Origin: Curtobacterium sp. MCLR17_007
GTDB lineage: Bacteria; Actinomycetota; Actinomycetes; Actinomycetales; Microbacteriaceae
Assembly: GCF_003234655.2 (NCBI RefSeq)
Contig: NZ_CP126271.1
Span: 2,418,001-2,482,000, forward strand
Reading direction: 5' to 3'
Length of the DNA stretch: 64,000 nucleotides
In this document: positions 43,153-51,584 of the stretch, piece after piece
Layout of the letters: each line of letters starts with the position of its first letter
Numbering within the stretch: position 1 is the first letter of the stretch
The notes under the pieces: model-generated
The model's database searches: none
The model's input: the letters and a program-made list of their open reading frames with translations, nothing else
What the model was told of the DNA's origin: nothing
Made by a program: the position numbers and the translations under genes

Positions 43153-43220
43153 CGGACGGGAGGCCCGGTGCACCGGTACGACGCGACGTGCGTCGTCGAG
43201 GTGCTCCGGGCCTCCAGGGT
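43153..43220 (-). terminator. Extended hairpin after purK, GGACGGGAGGC family
   Basis: Arms at 43159-43174 and 43200-43215 pair with one mismatch (GGAGGCCCGGTGCACC), with an inner hairpin ACGACGC/GCGTCGT (43178-43196). The left part shares CGGACGGGAGGCCCG with 7341 and 61859. It should separate purK transcription from the GH6 gene. Confidence 0.6.
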
Positions 43221-43243
43221 GGTGCGGCCGTCCGACGGTCGCG

Positions 43244-44380
43244 TCAGTCGTCGAAGTGCGCCGCGGCGGCGCGCGCCCGGTAGACGACGTCGTCGACGTC
43301 GTCACCGAGCACCGTGACGTGACCGACCTTGCGGCCGGCGCGCGGTGCCTTGCCGTAGAAGTGGTACTTGGCCTCGGGGAAGGCGGCCAGCGCGTCGGGG
43401 TACCGGGCGGCGAGGTCCCCGTCGGCCGGTCCACCGAGCACGTTCACCATGACCGCGGCGGGCGCGTGCATCCCGGTGGCGCCGAGCGGCAGGTCCAGCA
43501 CGGCTCGCAGGTGCTGCTCGAACTGGCTGGTCGTGGCACCGTCGATGGACCAGTGCCCCGTGTTGTGCGGCCGCATCGCGAGCTCGTTGACCAGGATGCG
43601 CTCGTCGCCCGTCTGGAACAGCTCGACGGCGAGGACGCCCGTGACGTCGAGCTCCTCGGCGAGGCGGACCGCGATGGACTCGGCGACGTCCGCGATGCGT
43701 CCGGCGCTGTCGGGCGCCGGTGCGACGACCTCGGCGCAGACGCCGTCGCGCTGGACGGTCTCGACGAGGGGCCAGGCGACGACCTCGCCGGAGGGCCGCC
43801 GAGCGACGGACTGCGCGAGCTCGCGGGTGAACGGCACGAGCTCCTCGACCAGCAGCGCCTGGTCGGCGCCGGCCTCGGCGATCGCGGTGAACCAGTCGTC
43901 GACCTCGGCCGGGTCGGACACGACCCGCACGCCCTTCCCGTCGTAGCCGCCCCTGGCCGTCTTGACGACCGCGCGACCGCCGTGCTCGGCGATGAAGGCG
44001 CGCAGCGCGTCCGCGTCCTGCACCGCGGCCCAGTCCGGCACGGGCAGCCCGAGGTCGGTCAGCCGCTGGCGCATCACGATCTTGTCCTGTGCCACGGCGA
44101 GCGCGTCGGGGCCGGGGCGCACCGCGACCCCGGCGTCGACGAGCGTGCGGAGCACGTCCTGCGGCACGTGCTCGTGGTCGAACGTGACGACGTCGACGTC
44201 ACGGGCGAACGCCAGCACCGTCTCGGCGTCGTGGTAGTCGCCCTCGGCGGTGGCGGCGATCGCGGCGGACATGCCGGGTCCCTCGGCCAGTACCCGGATG
44301 TCGATCCCCAGTTCGACGGCGGCCGGCACCATCATCCGGGCGAGCTGTCCCCCACCGACGACCCCGACGCGCAACGCCAT
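43244..44380 (-). CDS. purK: N5-carboxyaminoimidazole ribonucleotide synthase
   Basis: 378 residues from ATG 44380, which has AAGGA ten bases upstream; the frame stays open nine codons further. ATP-grasp enzyme: LRVGVVGGGQLARMM (3-17), VVTFDHEHVP, VVKTARGGYDGKGV, LLVEELVPFTRELAQSVAR and ILVNELAMRPHNTGHWSIDG, all PurK signatures. It converts AIR, ATP and bicarbonate to N5-CAIR, used by PurE. Divergent from a GtrA gene. Confidence 0.96.
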   Translation of the reverse strand: MALRVGVVGGGQLARMMVPAAVELGIDIRVLAEGPGMSAAIAATAEGDYHDAETVLAFARDVDVVTFDHEHVPQDVLRTLVDAGVAVRPGPDALAVAQDKIVMRQRLTDLGLPVPDWAAVQDADALRAFIAEHGGRAVVKTARGGYDGKGVRVVSDPAEVDDWFTAIAEAGADQALLVEELVPFTRELAQSVARRPSGEVVAWPLVETVQRDGVCAEVVAPAPDSAGRIADVAESIAVRLAEELDVTGVLAVELFQTGDERILVNELAMRPHNTGHWSIDGATTSQFEQHLRAVLDLPLGATGMHAPAAVMVNVLGGPADGDLAARYPDALAAFPEAKYHFYGKAPRAGRKVGHVTVLGDDVDDVVYRARAAAAHFDD

Positions 44381-44429
44381 GCTGTGTGTTCCTTCCGGCC
44401 TTCCCACCGAGCCGTGAGAAGTGCCTGCC

Positions 44430-44435
44430 TAGAAT
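44430..44435 (+). promoter_or_regulatory. -10 box for the GtrA gene at 44514
   Basis: TAGAAT in the 133-bp divergent region between purK and gtrA; leader about 70 bases. Confidence 0.45.
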
Positions 44436-44513
44436 CGGTCTCCGGTCAGGAGGTCCCGACCGACGGGGCCGAACCAACGGCCCGCGACAACTCTACGGAT
44501 CCCGGGAGACACC

Positions 44514-45035
44514 GTGCGGCGACTCATCGCACAGCTGGCACGCTTCGGTGTGGTCGGCGCCGTCGGCTTCGTCGTCGACTTCAGCATCTTCAACGTGCTG
44601 CGGGCAACGGTGCTCTCCCCCGACGAGGTCCACTCCGGCCCGTTCTGGGCCAAGGTCGTCTCCACCGTGGTCGCGATCGGGGTCAACTGGGTCGGCAACC
44701 GGTACTGGACCTTCCGGGACCAACGACGGTCGGTCGCCACGCGCGAGGGCATCGAGTTCGTCGTCGTCTCGCTGGGGGGCATGGTGATCTCGCTCGGCTG
44801 CCTCGGGATCTCGCACTACGTCCTCGGCTTCACGTCCGCGCTGGCCGACAACGTCTCCGGCAACGTGATCGGCCTGCTGCTCGGCACGCTCTTCCGCTTC
44901 TGGCTGTACAAGGTGTGGGTCTACCACCCGGACCGCGCCGAGCGCGAGGCAGCGCGACGACGCGACGGGGCGCCCGCTGTGGCGACCCGCCAGGACCCCA
45001 ACGCCCACGCCGGTGCAGGCCCGACCACGACCTAG
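44514..45035 (+). CDS. GtrA family membrane protein (second copy)
   Basis: 173 residues, four membrane segments: RFGVVGAVGFVVDFSIFNVL, VSTVVAIGVNWVGNRYWTFRD, GLLLGTLFRFWLYKVWVYH. It has the GtrA signature order of the protein at 6839, but a longer charged C-terminus. GTG start. Only nine bases separate it from the DUF2142-type gene, which however has a leaderless promoter of its own inside the gtrA stop region. Probably helps present lipid-phosphate sugars to that membrane protein. Confidence 0.85.
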   Translation: MRRLIAQLARFGVVGAVGFVVDFSIFNVLRATVLSPDEVHSGPFWAKVVSTVVAIGVNWVGNRYWTFRDQRRSVATREGIEFVVVSLGGMVISLGCLGISHYVLGFTSALADNVSGNVIGLLLGTLFRFWLYKVWVYHPDRAEREAARRRDGAPAVATRQDPNAHAGAGPTTT

Positions 45036-45038
45036 GAT
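45033..45038 (+). promoter_or_regulatory. Leaderless -10 box for GTG 45045
   Basis: TAGGAT overlapping the gtrA stop codon, six bases (TGTCGG), then GTG. No Shine-Dalgarno. Confidence 0.6.
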
Positions 45039-45044
45039 TGTCGG

Positions 45045-46613
45045 GTGCCGCCGACCGCTCCCGCCGACGTGACCGCCCGCCCGACGACAGCCGCCAGCGC
45101 CGTCGCCCGCTGGGAGCGCATCGCGATCGCGGTCCTGACCGCCGCGTTCGGGTGCTGGTTGCTCGCGTGGGCCCTCGTCCTGCCCACGTTCCAGGCGCCC
45201 GACGAGACCGCCCACATCGACGCGGCGGTGCACCTGGCGATCGGCGACCCGTGGTCGGCACCCGGCGCGATGCACGTGCTGAACGCCGTGCAGGCCGCCG
45301 CGCAGCAACAGGCGACCGAGCCGCAGTCGTCGTGGTCGACGATGACCGAGCTGCTGCGTGAGCACCCCGGCGACTCGGCGACCGTCAACCAGATGACGCA
45401 GCACCCGCCGACCGCCTACCTGGTCGGTGCCGCCGTGCTCCGCGCGGCGCACTTCGGGGACCTCCGCTGGGACCACGCCGTGCTGGCGCTGCGGATCGCC
45501 GACGTCGTGGCGGTCACCCCGCTCGCGCTGCTGGCGTGGGCGTCCGTCCGTCGGGTCACCCGGTCCCCCCGGGCCGCGGTCCTCGGCGCGCTCGCGCTGT
45601 TCGCGACGCCGCAGCTGGCGTCCATCGCGGCGTCGGTGTCGAACGACGCACCGGTGATGCTGCTGACCGGCATCGTCGTCTGGCTCGCCACCCGGATCCT
45701 GACGGGCGACCTGCGCTGGCGGACCGTCCTCGGGCTCGGGGTCGCGGTCGGCGCCGCGATCTGGGTGAAGGGCACCGCGCTGCCGGCGATCCCGTTCGTC
45801 GCGCTCGTCGTGCTGGTGGCCGGTGCCGGGGTGCTCCCGCTCGCACGACGCCTGGTGCGCACGGTCGCCGCACTCGGGCTGGCCGCGGCGATCGGCGCGT
45901 GGTGGTGGCTCCACAACCTCGTCGCATACCACCGCCTGCAGCCGAACGGGTACGCCGCGATGCGCCCGCCGAAGGAGTTCCCACCCGGGGAGCACCCGAC
46001 GCTGGGCCACTTCCTCGACGTCAGCTGGGGCACGCTCGCACGCACGTTCTGGGGCAGCCCGGGCATCAAGGCGCAGGTCACGATCGGCGACGTCTTCACG
46101 GCGGTGCTCACCGCCGTCGCGCTGCTGGTCGTGGTGGTGTTCGCGTTCCGCCGCGGCCCGGAGCTCCGCACCGTCGTCGTGCTGGCGGTGTTCCCCGCGC
46201 TGCTCATCGGCATCCAGACGTACACGAGCGCGCACGCGTACCTGACGACCACCGAGGTCGCCGCGACGCAGGGTCGGTACTACTTCCCCGCGGTCGTGTG
46301 CCTGATCGTGGTGAGCGCCGTCGCATGGCGCCGGATCCCGCGGACCGGGGCGGGGCGACGGGTCCTGGCGGTCGTGCTCGCCGTCGCTGCACCCGTGGTG
46401 GGGCTGTACGGGCTGACCGTCGTCACCGCGTGGTTCTGGAACGCCGCTCGCGTCCCGCTGTCCGTCGCGGACGCCGAACGGTACGCGGCACTCGGACCCG
46501 TGCCCACCGCGGTGGTCGCCGTGCTGCTGGCCGTCGTCGTGGTCGGCATGGTCGCGGGGATCGTCGCGGTCGCGGTGGCGCCCGGGGACCGTCGCGCGGT
46601 CAGCGCGCGGTGA
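45045..46613 (+). CDS. DUF2142-type polytopic membrane protein
   Basis: 522 residues. First segment, then LPTFQAPDETAHIDAAVHLAIG with the PDE-H motif; MTQHPPTAYLVGAAVLRAAHF, LFATPQLASIAASVSNDAPV and about ten more segments, with GSPGIKAQVTIGDVFTAVL late. It belongs with the proteins at 27416 and 50131 (SADEPAHIDY). The acidic motif after TM1 and the HPP motif fit GT-C transferases using polyprenyl-phosphate donors. Its 3' end, including the stop, lies in the first unit of a 35-bp tandem triplication that also contains the stop of the convergent gene. Confidence 0.75.
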   Translation: MPPTAPADVTARPTTAASAVARWERIAIAVLTAAFGCWLLAWALVLPTFQAPDETAHIDAAVHLAIGDPWSAPGAMHVLNAVQAAAQQQATEPQSSWSTMTELLREHPGDSATVNQMTQHPPTAYLVGAAVLRAAHFGDLRWDHAVLALRIADVVAVTPLALLAWASVRRVTRSPRAAVLGALALFATPQLASIAASVSNDAPVMLLTGIVVWLATRILTGDLRWRTVLGLGVAVGAAIWVKGTALPAIPFVALVVLVAGAGVLPLARRLVRTVAALGLAAAIGAWWWLHNLVAYHRLQPNGYAAMRPPKEFPPGEHPTLGHFLDVSWGTLARTFWGSPGIKAQVTIGDVFTAVLTAVALLVVVVFAFRRGPELRTVVVLAVFPALLIGIQTYTSAHAYLTTTEVAATQGRYYFPAVVCLIVVSAVAWRRIPRTGAGRRVLAVVLAVAAPVVGLYGLTVVTAWFWNAARVPLSVADAERYAALGPVPTAVVAVLLAVVVVGMVAGIVAVAVAPGDRRAVSAR

Positions 46614-46704
46614 CCTCGTCCGGCTCGACCGGGGTCAGCGCGCGGTGACCTCGTCCGGTTCGCCCGGCTTCAGCGGGCGGTGGCCTCGTCCGGTTCGTCG
46701 GCCC
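46600..46704. repeat. 35-bp tandem triplication across two convergent stops
   Basis: Units start at 46600, 46635 and 46670, each beginning TCAGCGCGCGGTGACC or a close variant. Unit 1 contains the stop of the plus-strand gene; unit 3 encodes the last residues (DEPDEATAR) and stop of the minus-strand gene. Units 1 and 2 hold extra copies of that tail in other frames. Confidence 0.85.
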
Positions 46705-47644
46705 GACGCCGCGCGAACCACGTCGGGGCCGAGGCGCAGAGCAGGAAGAGCGCGTCGACGGCCAGGCTCCACACGCGGGTGACCACCACGACGACCAGGG
46801 CGATCGGTCCGGGCATCACCAGGCCGAGCAGGAGCGCCTGCACGCCCTCACGGACGCCGAGCCCGCCGGGCGCGAAGACCGCGAGCATGCTGATGGCCGA
46901 GGCCATGCTCGCGGCACCGATGACGAACGCCGCGTCCGAGGTCTTCAGCGACGGGTACACGGCGAGCGTGATGAAGTAGTACGCCGTGCCGGAGAACAGC
47001 GCCCCGACGACGTACAGCCCGGCACCACCGAGGACCGTCGCGATCCCCGGGGTGACGTCCTCGTCGAGGGGCTGGCGGCGCAGGACCCGCAATGCCGTGC
47101 TGACCAGGAACACGAACACCCTCGGCACCAGGCAGACGACGCACCCGACGAACGCCACGATCATCAGCACGACGATCCACGGGTCGAGGGCGTGGGTCCT
47201 GGGGTCGACCAGCAGCAGGACGAGGGCCAGCGCCAGGGTGGCGGCGATCTGCAGGCCGCCCTCGAGCAGGCCGCTCACTCCGAGCCGCGCCTTCGAGACG
47301 CCGTGTCGTGAGGCGAAGTAGACCTTCCCGATGATCCAGGTGGCGGCTCCCGGGATGTAGCGGCCCATCCACGACTTGGCGTACACGGCGGTCAACGCGA
47401 CGCCGCTGCCCCGCAGCCCGGTGGCGCCGAGTCGACGCAGCAGGAAGAACCAGATGCCGACGCCCCAGTACCGGAAGCCCAGGCTGATCACGGTCGCGAC
47501 GGCGACCCACCACCAGTTCCAGCGGATGCCGGCGAGCTGGCTCCAGTCGACGCTGCGCACGTACAGGAACAGGAAGACCGCCAGCAGGACGTAGAACAGG
47601 ACCGGCACGCCGCGGCGCAGGACCGCCCGTGTCCGCGGACTCAT
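46670..47644 (-). CDS. Flippase-like membrane protein, LPG-synthase transmembrane family
   Basis: 324 residues with eight membrane segments. The conserved motif FAPGGLGVREGVQALLLG near residue 263, SWMGRYIPGAATWIIGKVY near 92 and SGLLEGGLQIAATLAL place it in the UPF0104/lysylphosphatidylglycerol synthetase transmembrane family. Members without a catalytic domain act as lipid-linked substrate transporters or unknown partners. Its start overlaps the stop of the pyruvyl transferase gene (ATGA). The pairing suggests flipping or handling of a pyruvylated lipid-linked glycan, by context only. Confidence 0.75.
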   Translation of the reverse strand: MSPRTRAVLRRGVPVLFYVLLAVFLFLYVRSVDWSQLAGIRWNWWWVAVATVISLGFRYWGVGIWFFLLRRLGATGLRGSGVALTAVYAKSWMGRYIPGAATWIIGKVYFASRHGVSKARLGVSGLLEGGLQIAATLALALVLLLVDPRTHALDPWIVVLMIVAFVGCVVCLVPRVFVFLVSTALRVLRRQPLDEDVTPGIATVLGGAGLYVVGALFSGTAYYFITLAVYPSLKTSDAAFVIGAASMASAISMLAVFAPGGLGVREGVQALLLGLVMPGPIALVVVVVTRVWSLAVDALFLLCASAPTWFARRRADEPDEATAR

Positions 47645-48864
47645 CGCAGGCCCCGGGTGCCCTGTGCGAAGTCGGTGTGCAGGGCGTCGCTCATCCGTGC
47701 GACCCCGGCGGCCAGGTCGGCGACGACCCGCTCGCGGTCCCGGTCGAGGGCGTCCAGGGTGGCGAGGACGTCCTCGACGAAGGTCGGGCTGAGTGCGTCC
47801 TTGATCGGGCGTGCGAAGCGCTGCATGCCGATCTGCTCGAAGAACAGTCGACCCTTGTCGACGTAGTACAGCACCGTCGCGGGGACCCCGGCGATCGTGG
47901 CGACGATGGCGGAGTGCAGGCGGCTCGCGATGAACAGGCGGCTGCGCGACATCAGCCCGGCGTACTCGGCCGGCGAGAATCTGTCGGCCTCGACGACGTG
48001 GGCCCGACCGGGCTCGCGCATGCCCGCGATGACCTCGCGCGCGAACGCGGCGTCGCCCTCAGAGGCCTCCATGTGCATCGGGTAGAACACGACGTCGGCG
48101 TCCCAGCGCTCGACGACCCGGTCGATCAGCTCCGTCAGGGCCTGCCGGTAGCGCTGCAGCTCGGCGGACTCGGCCTGCTGCCTGCGGAGGGCCTTCGGGA
48201 TGAACCGGAACGGGATCCAGCCGCTGCGCTTGTAGTGGAACCAGCGGCGCACGCCGATGCCGATCGACCCGTCGAGCCGCTCCGCGGTCAGGCCGGTGGT
48301 GCGCTCGAGCCGCTCGAGCACGTGCTGGTCCGGCGCGGTCACGGTGCCGACCACCGCGGGGTCGAACGACGAGATGACCGGGGTCCGCACGCCCCAGGCG
48401 CGCAGCTTCTCGCGGGACTCGTCGTCGCGGACCAGGAACACCTCGGTCAGGTCGACCGTCGCCCGGATCAGGCGCTTGCTGATGCCGGCCGTCGTCGGAC
48501 CGATCCCCTGGAAGGCGCCGACCAGGTGGCGGTTGGCGGCACGCAGCAGCACGAGCTTGAGCAGCCAGTAGACCAGGCCGAGCTTGTTCGTGTAGTCCTT
48601 CAAGATCTCGCCGCCGCCCCAGAGCACCACGTCGGCGCTCCGCGCAGCACGCAGGAGTCGGAGCATGTCGCCGACGCCGGTGCTGTACGGCGACACGGGC
48701 AGGAACCGGATGCCGAACCACGCGGCGTCGCGCTCGGGGTACTGCGAGAGCGAGACGATCTCCGCGCCGGGCCAGCGGTGCCGGGCGAGTTCGATGTTGC
48801 CGGCGAGGATGGCGCGGTCCCCTCGGTTGTGCGGGGAATCGCTATTGTGGATCAGAACTCGCAC
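47641..48864 (-). CDS. Polysaccharide pyruvyl transferase family protein
   Basis: 407 residues from GTG 48864, which has AGGAGA just upstream. Motifs: LIHNSDSPHNRGDRAIL (4-20), VLWGGGEILKDYTNKLG, GAFQGIGPTTAG, VFLVRDDESREKLRAWGV, SSFDPAVVG and SRLHSAIVATIAGVPATVLY, all of the CsaB/WcaK pyruvyl transferase fold (GT-B-like). These enzymes transfer pyruvate from phosphoenolpyruvate to a sugar to form a ketal, giving the glycan a negative charge and, in S-layer systems, a binding tag for SLH domains. It shares an operon with the flippase-like gene and is divergent from a GT4. Confidence 0.85.
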   Translation of the reverse strand: MRVLIHNSDSPHNRGDRAILAGNIELARHRWPGAEIVSLSQYPERDAAWFGIRFLPVSPYSTGVGDMLRLLRAARSADVVLWGGGEILKDYTNKLGLVYWLLKLVLLRAANRHLVGAFQGIGPTTAGISKRLIRATVDLTEVFLVRDDESREKLRAWGVRTPVISSFDPAVVGTVTAPDQHVLERLERTTGLTAERLDGSIGIGVRRWFHYKRSGWIPFRFIPKALRRQQAESAELQRYRQALTELIDRVVERWDADVVFYPMHMEASEGDAAFAREVIAGMREPGRAHVVEADRFSPAEYAGLMSRSRLFIASRLHSAIVATIAGVPATVLYYVDKGRLFFEQIGMQRFARPIKDALSPTFVEDVLATLDALDRDRERVVADLAAGVARMSDALHTDFAQGTRGLR

Positions 48865-48985
48865 GGCTCTCCTGCTCGGGGTCCGGTCCGTGTGTCGCCA
48901 GCCGTCCGGCGGGCGCCGCGGACCCCCAGCAGGGTACCAACGGCGGTCGTCCGCTCGCGACCGCACACCGCACCGGAGGAACACC

Positions 48986-50164
48986 ATGCCCGCTCCCGAC
49001 CGTCGTCCGCGCGTGCTCGTGCTGGCGTCCACGTTCCCGGCCCGGGCCGACGACGGGGTGCCCGCCTTCGTCCTCGACCTCGCCCGTCACGAGGCCCAGG
49101 AGTTCGACACCGCCGTGCTGACGCCGCGGGTACCGGACGCCGCGCGGTCCGAGGTCGTCGACGGCGTCCGCGTCGTGCGCTTCCCCTACTTCCCCCGGCG
49201 CTTCGAGGACCTGGCCGACGGCGCGATCCTCGACAACCTCGCGGAACGCCGCAGCCGCATCGTGCAGGTGCCGGCGTTGATGGCCGCCCAGTACGCGGCC
49301 GTCCGCCGCGCGGTCCGCTCGTTCCGCCCCGACGTCATCCACGCGCACTGGGCCATCCCGCAGGCCCTCGTGGCGACGCTCGCCGCGCCGGGTGTCCCGC
49401 GCGTCGTGACGACCCACGGCGGCGACGTCTACGCGCTCCGGGCCGCGCCGCTGGTCCGGCTGAAGCGGTGGGTGCTCGGTCGTGCCGCCCACGTCACCAC
49501 GGTCAACGGCGAGATGCGCGAGCGTTTGACCAGCTGGGGCGTGCCGGAGACCAGGTCGAGCGTCGTCCCGATGGGCGTGGACCTCGAGCCCGCCGCGGCC
49601 GCCCGTGCCCGCACCGTCCGGCAGCCCGGCCGCGTCGTCGCCGTCGGCCGCCTGGTCGAGAAGAAGGGCTTCGGCACCCTGCTCGAGGCCCTGCGCGGCA
49701 TCGACGACGTCCCGTGGGAGCTCGTGGTGGTCGGCGACGGCCCGTACCGCACCCGGCTGCAGGACCAGGCAGCCGGCCTGCCCGTGACCTTCACGGGCCA
49801 GCGTGGCAAGACCGAGGTGCTCGACACGCTGGCGTCGGCCGAGGTCGTGGCGCTGCCCTCGGTCCCGGCGGCGAACGGCGACCAGGAGGGGCTGCCCGTC
49901 ACGCTGCTCGAGGCAGCCGCCGTCGGCGCAGCCGTCGTGGCCAGCGACCTGCCCGGCATCCGGGACGTCGTCGAGCACGACGTCTCCGGTCTGCTCGTGC
50001 CCCCGGGCGACGTCGCGTCGCTGCGAGCGGCCCTCCGCCGGGCGCTGACCGACGACGAGGCCCGCGCGCGCTGGCAACAGGGCGCGACCGCCGCGGCGGC
50101 GGCGTTCTCCGGCGAGCGAATCGGCGAACGCTACCGCGCGGTGCTGCGCGACGCCCTGCGCTGA
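48986..50164 (+). CDS. GT4 glycosyltransferase
   Basis: 392 residues from ATG 48986 with GGAGGA six bases upstream. N-terminal VLVLASTFPARADDGVPAFVLDLA, HAHWAIPQAL and VVTTHGGDVYALRA; C-terminal VVAVGRLVEKKGFGTLLEAL, FTGQRGKTEVLDTLASAEVV and EGLPVTLLEAAAVGAAVVAS, with the E-x7-E donor motif. It is a GT-B retaining transferase of the type using GDP- or UDP-sugars. Its last 34 bases overlap the convergent GT-C gene. It could use the UDP-glucuronate made through Ugd nearby; no direct evidence. Confidence 0.85.
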   Translation: MPAPDRRPRVLVLASTFPARADDGVPAFVLDLARHEAQEFDTAVLTPRVPDAARSEVVDGVRVVRFPYFPRRFEDLADGAILDNLAERRSRIVQVPALMAAQYAAVRRAVRSFRPDVIHAHWAIPQALVATLAAPGVPRVVTTHGGDVYALRAAPLVRLKRWVLGRAAHVTTVNGEMRERLTSWGVPETRSSVVPMGVDLEPAAAARARTVRQPGRVVAVGRLVEKKGFGTLLEALRGIDDVPWELVVVGDGPYRTRLQDQAAGLPVTFTGQRGKTEVLDTLASAEVVALPSVPAANGDQEGLPVTLLEAAAVGAAVVASDLPGIRDVVEHDVSGLLVPPGDVASLRAALRRALTDDEARARWQQGATAAAAAFSGERIGERYRAVLRDALR

Positions 50165-51576
50165 GCGGGGCCGCCCACCCGGCGTCCGCGACCCCGCCGG
50201 AGGTCCGGCACGGCGACGGCCAGCAGCGCCACCGCGAGCGCCACGAGCGACACGACGAACGCCGTGCCCGCCACCAGGTCGGCGCCGGGGACCGACGGCA
50301 GCCCACCGAGGACGACGAGCGAGCGGTACGGCACGAGCGCGACGGCGGACCACACGGTCAGGAGCACCCAGGAGGCCCGGCCCCAGGCCGCCAGGCCGCC
50401 GGCGACCAGCAGGGCGATCGGCAGCTGCACGGTCAGGACGTAGCGGTTGATGGTGCCACCGCCACCGGCCACGTAACGGATCTCGACGATCGTGAACAGC
50501 AGCGTCACGATCGCGAACATGGCGACGACCAGCGCGGCGGGCACGAACCCGTCCGACGACGGTCGGCGCCGGCCACGCAGCACCGCGTGCAGCAGGACGG
50601 CGACGGCGGCCAGGAACACGGGCACGAGCAGCAGCAGCCACGGCGTCGCGGTCAGCGGGTCGAGCGCACCGCGGAAGGCGCCGAAGATGCCCCGCCAGTA
50701 GTCGGGATCGGTGACGACCTGCAGGTCCGTCCGTTTCTCGCGCGGGACGTGTCCGGTCCAGGTCGTGGGGCGTCCGCTGAACGACCCGGTGAGCTCGTGG
50801 TTCCGGACCCAGAACCAGCCCGACGCGGCCCCGGCGGCCACGAGCGGCACCAGTGCGGCGACGACCCGCGCGGCCGCGCCCCGCAGGCGTCCGAGCCGGG
50901 TCCGGTGGGCCAGGGCGAACCCGACCACGACGGCCGCCAGCCAGATGCCGAACGACAGGCGCGTGGTCATGCCAGCGGCACCGACGAGCGCCCCGGCGAC
51001 GAGCAGGCGCGGCCCCACACCCCGGCGGATCGCGGACGCCGCGACCCCGCCCGCGAGTGCGCAGAGCACGGCGTAGAAGGCGTCGTTGTAGATCGACCCG
51101 CCCTGGACGACGACGATGCCGGTCAGCGCGGTGACCACCGCGACCGCGGAGGGCAGGCGGCGCATCGCCGGGAAGGCCCGGGACGCCGCCCAGGCGCACG
51201 CCAGCACGAGCGCGCCGGCGGCGACGACGCTGACCATGCGCCCGAGCATCGTGGCGAGCACCAGGTGTCCGGCGTCCCAGGCCGGGCCGACCACCGGGGC
51301 GAGCACCAGGTAGAACAGCGGCGGGTGCTGTGCGACCCACTGCACCGGCGGATGCGCACCGAACGGCGCCGTGTACCGCAACCCGTCCGCGAACCGGGGC
51401 AGGTGTCCGTGCCAGACCTGGAGCGCGTAGTCGATGTGCGCCGGCTCGTCGGCACTGCCGAGCGGGTCGGTCGTGAAGGCGCGCGCGACGGACGCCGCCA
51501 TCACCACGACGACGGCCAGGAGGACGGTCGGCGTGGCCCAGTCGTGTCGCTGCAGGCGGCTCAGGAAGCGCGGCAC
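50131..51576 (-). CDS. DUF2142/GT39-like polytopic membrane protein
   Basis: 481 residues from GTG 51576, ten bases after the ugd stop. A CTG at 51588 that overlaps the ugd stop as CTGA is an alternative start. The first segment is followed by DPLGSADEPAHIDYALQVWHG and WVAQHPPLFYLVLAPVVG; ADEPAHIDY and QHPPLFY match the motifs of the proteins at 45045 and 27416 and of GT-C transferases. About ten further segments, including GSIYNDAFYAVLCALAGGVA. It is the third gene after the PH-like gene and ugd on the minus strand. It overlaps the convergent GT4 by 34 bases. Confidence 0.72.
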   Translation of the reverse strand: MPRFLSRLQRHDWATPTVLLAVVVVMAASVARAFTTDPLGSADEPAHIDYALQVWHGHLPRFADGLRYTAPFGAHPPVQWVAQHPPLFYLVLAPVVGPAWDAGHLVLATMLGRMVSVVAAGALVLACAWAASRAFPAMRRLPSAVAVVTALTGIVVVQGGSIYNDAFYAVLCALAGGVAASAIRRGVGPRLLVAGALVGAAGMTTRLSFGIWLAAVVVGFALAHRTRLGRLRGAAARVVAALVPLVAAGAASGWFWVRNHELTGSFSGRPTTWTGHVPREKRTDLQVVTDPDYWRGIFGAFRGALDPLTATPWLLLLVPVFLAAVAVLLHAVLRGRRRPSSDGFVPAALVVAMFAIVTLLFTIVEIRYVAGGGGTINRYVLTVQLPIALLVAGGLAAWGRASWVLLTVWSAVALVPYRSLVVLGGLPSVPGADLVAGTAFVVSLVALAVALLAVAVPDLRRGRGRRVGGPAQRRASRSTAR

Positions 51577-51584
51577 CTGGATGC

